Positions 23,210 through 31,363 of a stretch of DNA of 40,827 nt are shown one piece after another. Each line of letters starts with the position of its first letter. Position 1 is the stretch's first letter. Both the position numbers and the translations under genes were made by a program. The notes under the pieces were generated by a model. That model was not told the DNA's origin and made no database searches. It worked only from the letters and a program-made list of their open reading frames with translations. Source of the DNA: Campylobacteraceae bacterium (GTDB taxonomy: Bacteria; Campylobacterota; Campylobacteria; Campylobacterales; Sulfurovaceae); NCBI GenBank assembly GCA_026985655.1, contig JALSQB010000080.1, positions 1 to 40,827 of the forward strand, given 5' to 3'.

Positions 23210-24289
23210 TTAGTTCATATCTGCTGTGCCGTTGACAGTCACTATTTTTTACAAAAGCTACAAATTGAGTATCCTGAGGAGAAATTGGTAGGGTATTTTT
23301 ATGACCCAAACATTCACCCTTATTCAGAGTATCAACTCCGTCTGCTTGATGTCAAACGCTCTTGTAAAATGTTAGGCATAGAATTACTTGAAGGTGACTA
23401 TGATGTTGAAAATTGGATTAATCTTGTACGTGGATTTGAAGATGAACCAGAAAAAGGTGAACGCTGTGCCATCTGTTTTGACAGACGTTTTGAAGTAACG
23501 GCACAACAAGCATCTAAAATGGGCGAAAAAACCTTTACCTCTACGCTTTTGACTTCTCCTAAAAAGTCCTTAAAACAACTCCAATATGCTGGTGATGCTT
23601 TGGCTAAAAAATTTGGCATAGAGTTTGTTGCTCCTGACTACCGAAAAGCTTCAGGGACACAAGAGCAAAATATTATGGCGAAAGAGGAGGCACTCTATCG
23701 TCAAGACTATTGTGGTTGTCTTTTTGCCCTTAACATTCAACGAGACCAACAAAAGAAACTTGCTGATGAACTTTTTTCGCCTATTTCACAACAGATTCAA
23801 CCTGAATCCATTGAAGCACGTATTAAGCTTTACCAAAAACGTTGGGAACTTGAAGAAGCAGACAAGTCCTATAAGATTGTCAAAGAGCGTTTTTTAAACT
23901 GGCGACAGATGTATGGAGAGTTACGCATTAAAAAGAAAACTGTTCCTGCTCATTTTTTGCCATTATCTACCATACGAAATGAATACAGTCGTGGTAAGAT
24001 TGATTTACAAATAGGTGACTTACATTATATGAACCGAGATGAGATTAAATTTATTACATTAACTACCTATAATAGCTTGTCAAATAAAAACTATGAAAAC
24101 ATTACTGAACTCATCTACCATTCACCAGCATTTGAAGAGGAGCTTAAAGTTAGAAATCAATTAATAAACAATCCTTATGATTTATCTTCTATCTTAGTGG
24201 TAGAGGAGATACCTACGCAAAAGCTTGAAATAATCTATAAAAGCCATATATATGAAGATGTTAAAGAAGTTCTGTTAGAAATTTCTTAG
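23207..24289 (+). CDS. queH: Epoxyqueuosine reductase QueH, without an ordinary start codon
   Basis: Reduces epoxyqueuosine in tRNA to queuosine; QueH (DUF208) is the non-B12 replacement for QueG and holds a 4Fe-4S cluster. The cluster-binding Cys-Cys (HICCAVDSH), the FYDPNIHPYSEY block, CAICFDRR (CxxC) and TSTLLTSPKKS are all present. The first canonical start in frame is TTG at 23285, which would delete the essential Cys-Cys, so translation probably begins at ATC 23207 behind AGGAG, or the start region has mutated. After the catalytic domain (about 195 residues) a further 165 residues form an extension I cannot assign. Confidence 0.8.
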   Translation: MLVHICCAVDSHYFLQKLQIEYPEEKLVGYFYDPNIHPYSEYQLRLLDVKRSCKMLGIELLEGDYDVENWINLVRGFEDEPEKGERCAICFDRRFEVTAQQASKMGEKTFTSTLLTSPKKSLKQLQYAGDALAKKFGIEFVAPDYRKASGTQEQNIMAKEEALYRQDYCGCLFALNIQRDQQKKLADELFSPISQQIQPESIEARIKLYQKRWELEEADKSYKIVKERFLNWRQMYGELRIKKKTVPAHFLPLSTIRNEYSRGKIDLQIGDLHYMNRDEIKFITLTTYNSLSNKNYENITELIYHSPAFEEELKVRNQLINNPYDLSSILVVEEIPTQKLEIIYKSHIYEDVKEVLLEIS

Positions 24290-24309
24290 ATATTTTAGTT
24301 ATATTTAGA

Positions 24310-24315
24310 TAAAAT
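24310..24315 (+). promoter_or_regulatory. Candidate -10 box for the fabZ-lpxA-clpX-mreBC run
   Basis: TAAAAT 31 bp before the fabZ ATG, in the 56 bp gap after queH. It is the only promoter-like site seen before the run that continues to 31008. AAAGG ahead of the ATG is the ribosome-binding site. Confidence 0.4.
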
Positions 24316-24345
24316 CTTTAAAATTAATACCTAAAGGCTAAATCG

Positions 24346-24795
24346 ATGTTATATGATGTCGTTGAAATTCAAAAAATCCTACCTCATAGATACCCATTCT
24401 TATTGGTTGATCGTGTTACTTCACTTGAAAAAGGGGTAAACATAGAAGCCTACAAAAATGTCTCTATCTCTGAGCCAATATTTCAAGGACACTTTCCTGA
24501 CCACCCTATCTACCCAGGGGTGATGATTATTGAGGGTATGGCACAAGCTGGTGGCGTACTTGCTTTTCAAAGTTCAAATGATGAAGACCAAGAAGCGATG
24601 AACAACAAAGTTGTTTATTTTATGAGTATTGACAAAGCAAAATTTCGTTCTCCTGTTACCCCAGGAGACAGACTTGTTTACAAACTTAGTGTTATTAAAC
24701 AAAGAGGAGCAATTTGGCAACTTGATGCAAAAGCTTATGTTGATGACAAACTGGTGGCTGAAGCTGAACTCAAAGCCATGATTGTTGATAAATAA
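24346..24795 (+). CDS. fabZ: 3-hydroxyacyl-ACP dehydratase FabZ
   Basis: A 149 aa hot-dog-fold dehydratase of type II fatty acid synthesis. ILPHRYPFLLVDRV at the N-terminus and the active-site segment GHFPDHPIYPGVMIIEGMAQ with its catalytic His and downstream Glu are intact. It is followed after 9 bp by lpxA, the common pairing that shares the hydroxyacyl-ACP pool between fatty acid and lipid A synthesis. Confidence 0.96.
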   Translation: MLYDVVEIQKILPHRYPFLLVDRVTSLEKGVNIEAYKNVSISEPIFQGHFPDHPIYPGVMIIEGMAQAGGVLAFQSSNDEDQEAMNNKVVYFMSIDKAKFRSPVTPGDRLVYKLSVIKQRGAIWQLDAKAYVDDKLVAEAELKAMIVDK

Positions 24796-24804
24796 AGGCT
24801 AATA

Positions 24805-25584
24805 TTGTCAAATATACATTCAACTGCCATCATTGAAGAAGGTGCTAAAATTGCAGACAATGTTACCATTGGGGCATTTGTAAGCATCTCTTCTCAAACG
24901 ACTATTGGTAAAAATAGTATTATTGATGCACACGCAGTTATTACTGGTAAAACAACCATTGGTGAGGGAAATCATATCTTTTCTCATGCCGTAGTTGGTT
25001 CAATTCCTCAAGATTTAAAATTTGATGGAGAAGAGGTTGAACTTATTATTGGAAACAATAATAAAATTCGTGAGTTTACACTACTAAATCCTGGTACTAA
25101 AGGGGGAGGAAGTGTTACACGAATTGGAAACAACAACCTACTTATGGGCTATGTCCATTTAGGGCATGATGTCATTCTTGGTGACAACTGCATCTTAGCC
25201 AATGGAGCAACCCTAGCAGGACATGTTGAGCTAGGAAACCATGTTGTTATTGGAGGACTTACCCCTATACATCAGTTTGTACATATTGGTGACTATGCCA
25301 TGATTGGTGGGGCATCAGCCTTAAGTCAAGATATTCCTCCCTACTGTTTGGCAGAGGGGAACAGAGCCACACTTAGAGGGCTTAATTTAACTGGTTTACG
25401 AAGAGCCATAAGCAGAGATGAAATTAATGCATTAAAAATAGCGTATCGAGAACTTTTTGAAAGTGGTGAAGCACTTCAAGAAACGGTTAAAAGATTAGAA
25501 ACAACAAGTTCTTCAGAACATGTAAAAAATTTAATAGAGTTTATCACACAATCAAAACGTGGTATTCCATATATAAGGAAATAG
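24805..25584 (+). CDS. lpxA: UDP-N-acetylglucosamine acyltransferase LpxA
   Basis: Catalyses the first step of lipid A synthesis, O-acylation of UDP-GlcNAc. The 259 aa protein shows the left-handed beta-helix hexapeptide repeats through about residue 190 and a C-terminal helical domain. The catalytic histidine lies in the GYVHLGHDV segment. The start is TTG at 24805 behind AAAGGC. A Gram-negative outer membrane with lipid A is implied. Confidence 0.96.
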   Translation: MSNIHSTAIIEEGAKIADNVTIGAFVSISSQTTIGKNSIIDAHAVITGKTTIGEGNHIFSHAVVGSIPQDLKFDGEEVELIIGNNNKIREFTLLNPGTKGGGSVTRIGNNNLLMGYVHLGHDVILGDNCILANGATLAGHVELGNHVVIGGLTPIHQFVHIGDYAMIGGASALSQDIPPYCLAEGNRATLRGLNLTGLRRAISRDEINALKIAYRELFESGEALQETVKRLETTSSSEHVKNLIEFITQSKRGIPYIRK

Positions 25585-25587
25585 AAA

Positions 25588-26802
25588 ATGGCAAAAAAAG
25601 AGTGTAACTTTTGTGGTACAAAAGAGAGAGAAGAGAATCCCTTTATAGCAGGGAACGAAGCTTACGTCTGTTCAAACTGTGTGACTTCTGCACATAAAAT
25701 TCTTTTTGGAGAGGAAGAGAAGCCTACGGAAGTAACTGCACCACAAACATTATTGATACCAAAAGAGATTAATAATATGTTAAATGAGTATGTTATCGGT
25801 CAAAAGTCTGCTAAGAAAACTTTGGCTGTTGCTGTCTATAATCACTATAAACGAATCTTTAAAAATCAACAAAACAATGACACGCAAATAGAAAAATCAA
25901 ATATTTTACTCATTGGTCCTACTGGTTCAGGTAAAACACTCTTAGCACAAACCATTGCTAAATTTTTAGATGTTCCCATTGCCATTTCAGATGCAACGAA
26001 TTTAACTGAAGCAGGTTATGTCGGTGAAGATGTTGAAAATATTTTAACTAAGTTACTGCAAGCTGCTGGAGATGATGTTCAAAAAGCTGAACGTGGTATT
26101 ATTTTCATTGATGAAATGGATAAAATTGCCCGTATGGGTGAAAATCGTTCCATTACCCGTGATGTTTCAGGAGAAGGTGTGCAACAAGCACTTTTAAAAA
26201 TTATTGAGGGTTCAGTGGTAAACATTCCACCAAAAGGTGGACGAAAACATCCAAATCAAGATTTTTTACAAATTGACACTAAAAATATTTTATTTATTTG
26301 TGGTGGGGCATTTGATGGTGTTGAAGAGATTATTCAAAGAAGACTCGGTGCAAACCAACTTGGATTTGGACAAAAAAAACGTTCAAGCAAAGAGAATGAA
26401 GATGTAATGCATCTAATTGAATCAGATGATTTAGTTCAATTTGGAATTATTCCAGAGCTTATTGGACGACTTCATGTGACGGCTACCTTAGAGCCAATAA
26501 CTTTAGAAATTATGATAAAAATACTTACTGAACCAAAAAACTCAGTTGTTAAACAATATCAAAAATTGTTTGAAATAGACAATGTTATGTTATCTTTTGA
26601 GGAATCAGCACTAAAATCAATAGCAAATAAAGCAATTAAGCGAAAAACTGGAGCAAGAGGCTTACGTTCAATTATGGAAGAAGCATTATTAGATATAATG
26701 TATGAACTTCCAGAGTTAGAAGGCTATGAGGTAGTTATAACTGAAGAAGTAATTAATAAAGGTATGAAACCCCTTTACATAAAAAATTCAAAAACAGCAT
26801 AA
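25588..26802 (+). CDS. clpX: ATP-dependent unfoldase ClpX
   Basis: A 404 aa AAA+ unfoldase that feeds substrates to ClpP. The N-terminal zinc finger has CxxC pairs at Cys6/Cys9 and Cys28/Cys31. Walker A is GPTGSGKT, Walker B IIFIDEMDKI, the substrate-contacting RKH loop is in GGRKHPNQD, and the ClpP-docking loop reads LGF (QLGFGQKK) where IGF is usual. It starts 3 bp after lpxA. No clpP is adjacent. Confidence 0.97.
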   Translation: MAKKECNFCGTKEREENPFIAGNEAYVCSNCVTSAHKILFGEEEKPTEVTAPQTLLIPKEINNMLNEYVIGQKSAKKTLAVAVYNHYKRIFKNQQNNDTQIEKSNILLIGPTGSGKTLLAQTIAKFLDVPIAISDATNLTEAGYVGEDVENILTKLLQAAGDDVQKAERGIIFIDEMDKIARMGENRSITRDVSGEGVQQALLKIIEGSVVNIPPKGGRKHPNQDFLQIDTKNILFICGGAFDGVEEIIQRRLGANQLGFGQKKRSSKENEDVMHLIESDDLVQFGIIPELIGRLHVTATLEPITLEIMIKILTEPKNSVVKQYQKLFEIDNVMLSFEESALKSIANKAIKRKTGARGLRSIMEEALLDIMYELPELEGYEVVITEEVINKGMKPLYIKNSKTA

Positions 26803-26823
26803 AACAAAGGTTAAGGGTAGAAA

Positions 26824-27858
26824 ATGTTAAAAAGAGTATTAGGAATTTTTTCAAACGATTTAGCAATAGACTTAGGAACGGCCAATACATTAGTATTAAT
26901 AAAAGGCAAAGGTATATGTATTAACGAACCATCAGTTGTCGCCATACAATACGATAAAAGAGGTAGAGAACATATTTTAGCTGTCGGTCAAGAAGCCAAA
27001 GATATGGTAGGTAAAACACCTGGAAATATCAAAGCCATTCGTCCTATGAGAGATGGTGTCATTGCTGACTTTAATGTTACAGAGATGATGATTCGATATT
27101 TTATTGAAAAAGTACACAATAGAAAAGGACTTTTTTCTCCTAGAATTATTATTTGTGTTCCTTTTGGTCTAACCCAAGTAGAACGTAAAGCCGTTAAAGA
27201 GTCTGCTATGAGTGCAGGAGCGAGAGAAGTACATCTTATTGAAGAGCCTATGGCAGCAGCCATTGGTGCAGGAATTCCTGTTAAAGACCCCAATGGAAAC
27301 TTAGTTGTTGATATTGGAGGAGGAACTACGGAGATTGGTGTTATTTCACTCGGTGGTTTGGTTATTTCAAAATCCATAAGAACAGCAGGTGATAAATTAG
27401 ACAAATCTATTATTGATTATATGAAAAAGAATTTTAATCTTCTTATTGGAGATAGAGTAGCTGAAGAGATAAAAATTAATGTTGGAACAGCCATTCAATT
27501 AGAAGAAGAACTTGTAATGCAAGTCAAAGGTAGAGACCAAGTCGCAGGTCTTCTTACCTCCATTGAAATCACATCTGAGCATATGAGAGATGCCATGAAA
27601 GAGCCAATTAAAGAGATTGTTGAAGCATTAAAACTTGTATTAGAACAAACCCCTCCTGATTTGGCTGGAGATATTGTTGAAAATGGTATTGTCCTTACAG
27701 GTGGAGGAGCTTTAATTAGAGGTCTTGACCAACATCTCTCCAATATTATTAAACTTCCTGTATATGTGGCAGAGGACCCGCTTTTAGCTGTTGCAAAAGG
27801 TACAGGAAAAGCATTAGAAGAAATAGACGTTTTACAACAATCAGCTTATGAAGATTAA
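26824..27858 (+). CDS. mreB: Rod-shape actin homologue MreB
   Basis: A 344 aa bacterial actin that organises lateral cell-wall synthesis on the inner face of the membrane. The nucleotide-binding motifs DLGTANTLV, the VVDIGGGTTEIGVISLGG phosphate-2 loop and the C-terminal GGGALIRGLD are intact. The N-terminus MLKRVLGIFSND may provide membrane contact. Its end overlaps mreC by 11 bp. Confidence 0.97.
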   Translation: MLKRVLGIFSNDLAIDLGTANTLVLIKGKGICINEPSVVAIQYDKRGREHILAVGQEAKDMVGKTPGNIKAIRPMRDGVIADFNVTEMMIRYFIEKVHNRKGLFSPRIIICVPFGLTQVERKAVKESAMSAGAREVHLIEEPMAAAIGAGIPVKDPNGNLVVDIGGGTTEIGVISLGGLVISKSIRTAGDKLDKSIIDYMKKNFNLLIGDRVAEEIKINVGTAIQLEEELVMQVKGRDQVAGLLTSIEITSEHMRDAMKEPIKEIVEALKLVLEQTPPDLAGDIVENGIVLTGGGALIRGLDQHLSNIIKLPVYVAEDPLLAVAKGTGKALEEIDVLQQSAYED

Positions 27859-28681
27859 TCGACTACTTATATTTTTAGCACTTATCGTTATAATGGTTTT
27901 TCTCTTAAAAAAAGAGAAAAACTTTCAAGAAGGTTTCCTCTCTTTAACATTGCCTATCAAAACAACTTATTTGAAATTTTCTAATTCTCTTAATGATAAA
28001 AAAGAGCAATATTTAACGCAAGTAGAAACAATTAAAAAAGTTAAAGAAGAGAATCTTCTACTCCGTAAATACCTCTATCAACAAAAAATAAATCTCATAA
28101 CTTTTAAACAACTTGACCAATACAATGAAAACAAGTTTAATAACTTTGATAACATTTTACAAGTACAAACCATTTCGTATAAAAAGCTAAATGACTTTTC
28201 TCAAATCTATTTAACAAAAGCTGAAGCACTCAATAAAGATAAAATCTATGGACTTATTCAAAAAAATGTTGTGGCAGGTATTGCAATAAAGAAAGACAAT
28301 ATGCTCAAAGGTCTTTTACTCTCTAACCCTACTTGTCAATTTGCAACATTTATTGGAAAGAAAAAAACACCTGGTATTGCTAAAGGTATTAATGATGAGA
28401 GTATTGAAGTAAACTTCATTCCCAAATGGTCAAAAATCAAAGTAGGTGACAAAGTTATGACTTCAGGCTTAGATAATATTTTCCTACCTGAAATTCCCGT
28501 AGGTGTTGTCACCAATATTTTAACCAGAAGTACCTACAAAACAGCCATTGTTAAAACATATGCTGATACACTTCACCCCAATTTCTTTTATCTTGTCAAA
28601 GAAGTTTTACAAGAAGTAGAAGATATTAATATTTCAAAAATGAAATTGGAGCATAACGCTACAAAGGAAAAAGATGAATAA
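27848..28681 (+). CDS. mreC: Rod-shape protein MreC
   Basis: A 277 aa bitopic protein with one N-terminal membrane helix (about 5-20), a coiled coil (about 40-80) and the beta-barrel MreC domain (VGDKVMTSGLDNIFLPEIPVGVV block). It links MreB to periplasmic wall enzymes. No mreD follows; instead its last codons overlap by 8 bp with a MotA/ExbB-like gene. Confidence 0.93.
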   Translation: MKINRLLIFLALIVIMVFLLKKEKNFQEGFLSLTLPIKTTYLKFSNSLNDKKEQYLTQVETIKKVKEENLLLRKYLYQQKINLITFKQLDQYNENKFNNFDNILQVQTISYKKLNDFSQIYLTKAEALNKDKIYGLIQKNVVAGIAIKKDNMLKGLLLSNPTCQFATFIGKKKTPGIAKGINDESIEVNFIPKWSKIKVGDKVMTSGLDNIFLPEIPVGVVTNILTRSTYKTAIVKTYADTLHPNFFYLVKEVLQEVEDINISKMKLEHNATKEKDE

Positions 28682-29804
28682 TCAACAACATTCAGCTACA
28701 CCATGCTTGATTAACTATTTAATATTAGCTCTCTTTGGCACACTTTTTTTTATTGGCATAATATTAGGATACCTTAATATTATTCCCTTAAAAGTTAATC
28801 TACACTCTGTTATTATTATTGGATTTATCTATTTTATTTACCTGTTTTTTATTCGACACAATGCAAACTATGTGGTTTGTAAAATGCGTAAAGAGCAAGT
28901 AAACCTACAAAAAGAACTACAAAAAAGTATTAAAGAGAACTCCTTAAATATTTTTAATGAAACCAAATCAACCATAAACATTGAAGAGTTTATGGGCAAC
29001 TACTACAAAGAGTTTAGAAATGATAACTATGCGTCAATCGCCTCTTCACTCTTTCCAATGCTCGGTATTTTAGGAACATTCTCAGCCATTGCACTCTCTA
29101 TGCCTGACTTCTCTTCTGCCAATACCGATTCTTTAGATAATGAAATTTCGCTCTTACTCTCTGGTATTGGTACAGCTTTTTACGCTTCTATCTATGGTAT
29201 TTTCCTCTCGATTATTTGGTCATTTTTTGAGAAAAGAGGTCTTTCAAAAGTTGATGAAGATTCTCATCAACTGCATGAAGTCTATGCTTCTTATATTTGG
29301 TCGCCTAGTGAGCTTAAACGACATGAGCATATGCAACATCAGATGCGTGATGAAAGATTAGTAAAAGCATTAAAAGAGACCTTTAATCTTGATTTTATTC
29401 AGACACTCAATGAAAAACATTTAGAAAATTTTCAAACGATTATTAATGAAACTAATAAAAACTTCACCACAATTACCAATCACTTAAAAATGGTTTCAAC
29501 CGATTTAAAAGAGACCATTGCAAAGATTGAAGCTTCAAAATCTGCCATAACAGCTCAAACTAAAATAGAAAAGACCCTCTTAGAGTTTAACAGTAAAACG
29601 GCTGAATTTAACAATACCGTCACAAAACTTGATGCCACACTTGAAAAGTCATTAAATCTTACTTTTTCTAAAATTGACAATGAAGTTGGTGAAATTGTAA
29701 TCAAGTTAGCCAACTTTGCACATAGCACTGCTGAACAAAATAAGATTTTACAACGTACCATTACAGAGTATCATAATAGTATTGCTCAGCAGATAGTGAA
29801 ATAA
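28674..29804 (+). CDS. MotA/TolQ/ExbB-like proton channel subunit with long helical tail
   Basis: A 376 aa inner-membrane protein. Four membrane segments are visible: about 12-33, 43-60, 121-142 and 160-183. The last two carry the family signatures PMLGILGTF (128-136) and GIGTAFYASIYGIF (164-177). The remaining 190 residues are cytoplasmic and mostly helical, with heptad patterns, much longer than in MotA or ExbB and reminiscent of the ZorA tail of Zorya defence. It overlaps mreC by 8 bp and is followed 3 bp later by a MotB-like gene, so the two probably form a proton-driven stator-like complex. The cargo or target is unknown. Confidence 0.85.
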   Translation: MNNQQHSATPCLINYLILALFGTLFFIGIILGYLNIIPLKVNLHSVIIIGFIYFIYLFFIRHNANYVVCKMRKEQVNLQKELQKSIKENSLNIFNETKSTINIEEFMGNYYKEFRNDNYASIASSLFPMLGILGTFSAIALSMPDFSSANTDSLDNEISLLLSGIGTAFYASIYGIFLSIIWSFFEKRGLSKVDEDSHQLHEVYASYIWSPSELKRHEHMQHQMRDERLVKALKETFNLDFIQTLNEKHLENFQTIINETNKNFTTITNHLKMVSTDLKETIAKIEASKSAITAQTKIEKTLLEFNSKTAEFNNTVTKLDATLEKSLNLTFSKIDNEVGEIVIKLANFAHSTAEQNKILQRTITEYHNSIAQQIVK

Positions 29805-29807
29805 GTT

Positions 29808-30878
29808 ATGTTTAAAAAAAAATCAACGGCTTCTGAAACCAATTTTTGGATCTCTTATGCCGACCTTATGGCAGGTCTTCTTTTTGTATTTATTTTACTC
29901 ATTGGTGCTATTGTTATCAAATCAAGCATTGTTAGAAAAGAGTTAAATATACAAAAAGAGATATTAATCAACCAGCAAAATGTCATGGAGGAACAAGAGG
30001 GTACTTTAGATGAACAATCAAATCATCTCATTGATTTATCACAAAGTATTGCGAGTAAAAACAACCAAATATTAGAACTTCAAGCATTGGTAAATGCACA
30101 AAAAAATCAATTAGCCAGTTATAATGAGCATCTTATTTTATTAGAAAATAGAACAGAAGAACAAAATATGACGCTAAATAAAAATGCTGAAGATTTAAAA
30201 GTGTATCAAAACAAGCTACTTATTTTATCTAATCAATTAACACAAAAAGATGAGATGATGAAGTTAAACAATATAAAAATCACCAATTTACTCCAAAGTA
30301 CCAAAGACAAAGAGAATAAATATAATGATTTACTTGCACAACTACAAGCTAAAAAAGCCAAAATAAAATCACTAACAGGAATTAAACTTCAAGTCATCGC
30401 TGAACTAAAATCATCGTTGGGCAACAAAATAAACATAGACAAAAAAAGTGGTTCATTACGATTGGCATCAAATATCTTATTTGACAAAGGTTCAGCCAAC
30501 TTAAAAGAGGGAGCTAAATCTGAACTCAAAGCAAACTTCATTGAGTACATCTCAGCACTCATAGAAAACAAAAATATCGCATCACATATTGATAAAATCA
30601 TCATTGAAGGGCATTCAGACAGTGATGGTTCTTATCTTTACAATTTAGAACTTTCTCAAAAACGTGCTTTTGCTGTCATGAATTACCTCTTAACCCTTGA
30701 CTACATCAAACAACACAATATACAATCTAAACTGGTGGCTTCAGGGCGTTCTTACTTAGATACCATTAAAGTTAATGGAAAAGAGGACAAGGAAGCCAGT
30801 CGTAGAATTGAGGTCAAATTTAGATTAAAAAATGAAGATGCTATGTATGAAATAGAGAGAATTTTAGATGCAAATTAA
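29808..30878 (+). CDS. MotB/OmpA-like peptidoglycan-binding stator partner
   Basis: A 356 aa protein with a short cytoplasmic N-terminus, a single membrane helix (about 20-39) beginning with the probable proton-carrying Asp19 in ISYADLMAGLLF, a coiled coil of about 150 residues, and a C-terminal OmpA/MotB domain (about 215-350) whose GHSDSDGSYLYN motif (269-280) should bind peptidoglycan. The YADLMAGL start resembles MotB and ZorB, but the long coiled coil between helix and OmpA domain is longer than in either. Starts 3 bp after the MotA-like gene. Confidence 0.87.
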   Translation: MFKKKSTASETNFWISYADLMAGLLFVFILLIGAIVIKSSIVRKELNIQKEILINQQNVMEEQEGTLDEQSNHLIDLSQSIASKNNQILELQALVNAQKNQLASYNEHLILLENRTEEQNMTLNKNAEDLKVYQNKLLILSNQLTQKDEMMKLNNIKITNLLQSTKDKENKYNDLLAQLQAKKAKIKSLTGIKLQVIAELKSSLGNKINIDKKSGSLRLASNILFDKGSANLKEGAKSELKANFIEYISALIENKNIASHIDKIIIEGHSDSDGSYLYNLELSQKRAFAVMNYLLTLDYIKQHNIQSKLVASGRSYLDTIKVNGKEDKEASRRIEVKFRLKNEDAMYEIERILDAN

Positions 30879-31008
30879 ATTTACACCTAAAAAACTTCAA
30901 GAGGCAAATAAGTATGTTGATTTATTGACCCCAACGAAAAAAGAGCTTATAAAAACCAAAGAGAAACACTCTTTACTAAAAAAGATAGTGAAACTCTTAT
31001 TTAAGTAA
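30868..31008 (+). CDS. 46 aa lysine-rich ORF overlapping the MotB-like gene
   Basis: ATG at 30868 lies within the last 11 bp of the MotB-like gene, and the frame ends TAA at 31006-31008, slightly overlapping the convergent HIT gene. The product begins MQIKFTPKKLQEANKY and is strongly basic (14 Lys of 46), with a C-terminal amphipathic helix. The overlap suggests translation by coupling. No family is recognised; it may be a third component of the stator-like operon or a chance ORF. Confidence 0.45.
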   Translation: MQIKFTPKKLQEANKYVDLLTPTKKELIKTKEKHSLLKKIVKLLFK

Positions 31009-31362
31009 CTCTTGAATATTTTTGATAAATAGTGCAAATCTTTCTAAACGATACGCCCCTACTCTCTGTTTGGTTCCCCACATAGGTTCGGGGAAATAAG
31101 AATCTTCTTCAAAGCGTGCCATAATATGCCAATGTACATGTGGCACATAATTTCCAAAAGAGGCAATGTTTATTTTTTGAGGTTTATAAAAACTTAGCAT
31201 CTCTTTTTCGATAATATCTAACACACGAAATATCTCTAGCTTTAACGCCATTGGTACTTCTGAAAACTCTTTGTAAGCTTCTTGGGTAAAAACTTTCAAC
31301 CAAGGAATTTCACTCTCTTCTACTTCTACTCTTAATAACTCATTAGTATAAATAATACTCAT
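30997..31362 (-). CDS. HIT-family protein
   Basis: A 121 aa histidine-triad nucleotide-binding protein. The triad motif HVHWHIMAR is intact, so nucleotidyl hydrolase or transferase activity is likely. ATG at 31362 is chosen over the longer frame from 31401 because AAAGGGG lies 10 bp upstream and the protein then begins MSIIYTNELL, as in relatives; only 1 bp separates it from the bioA stop. The C-terminus carries an EPMWGTKQRVGAYRLERF block. Confidence 0.88.
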   Translation of the reverse strand: MSIIYTNELLRVEVEESEIPWLKVFTQEAYKEFSEVPMALKLEIFRVLDIIEKEMLSFYKPQKINIASFGNYVPHVHWHIMARFEEDSYFPEPMWGTKQRVGAYRLERFALFIKNIQELLK

Positions 31363-31363
31363 T

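Noticed and set aside
26988..27404. Antisense frame of 138 codons inside mreB
   Set aside because: Shadow of the conserved mreB sequence; serine- and proline-rich with no family resemblance.
28674..30878. Complete Zorya anti-phage system
   Set aside because: Only ZorA/ZorB-like genes are present. The neighbours are mreC on one side and a small basic ORF, a HIT protein and bioA on the other; no helicase, nuclease or ZorC-like gene is seen, and the pair is built into a housekeeping operon.
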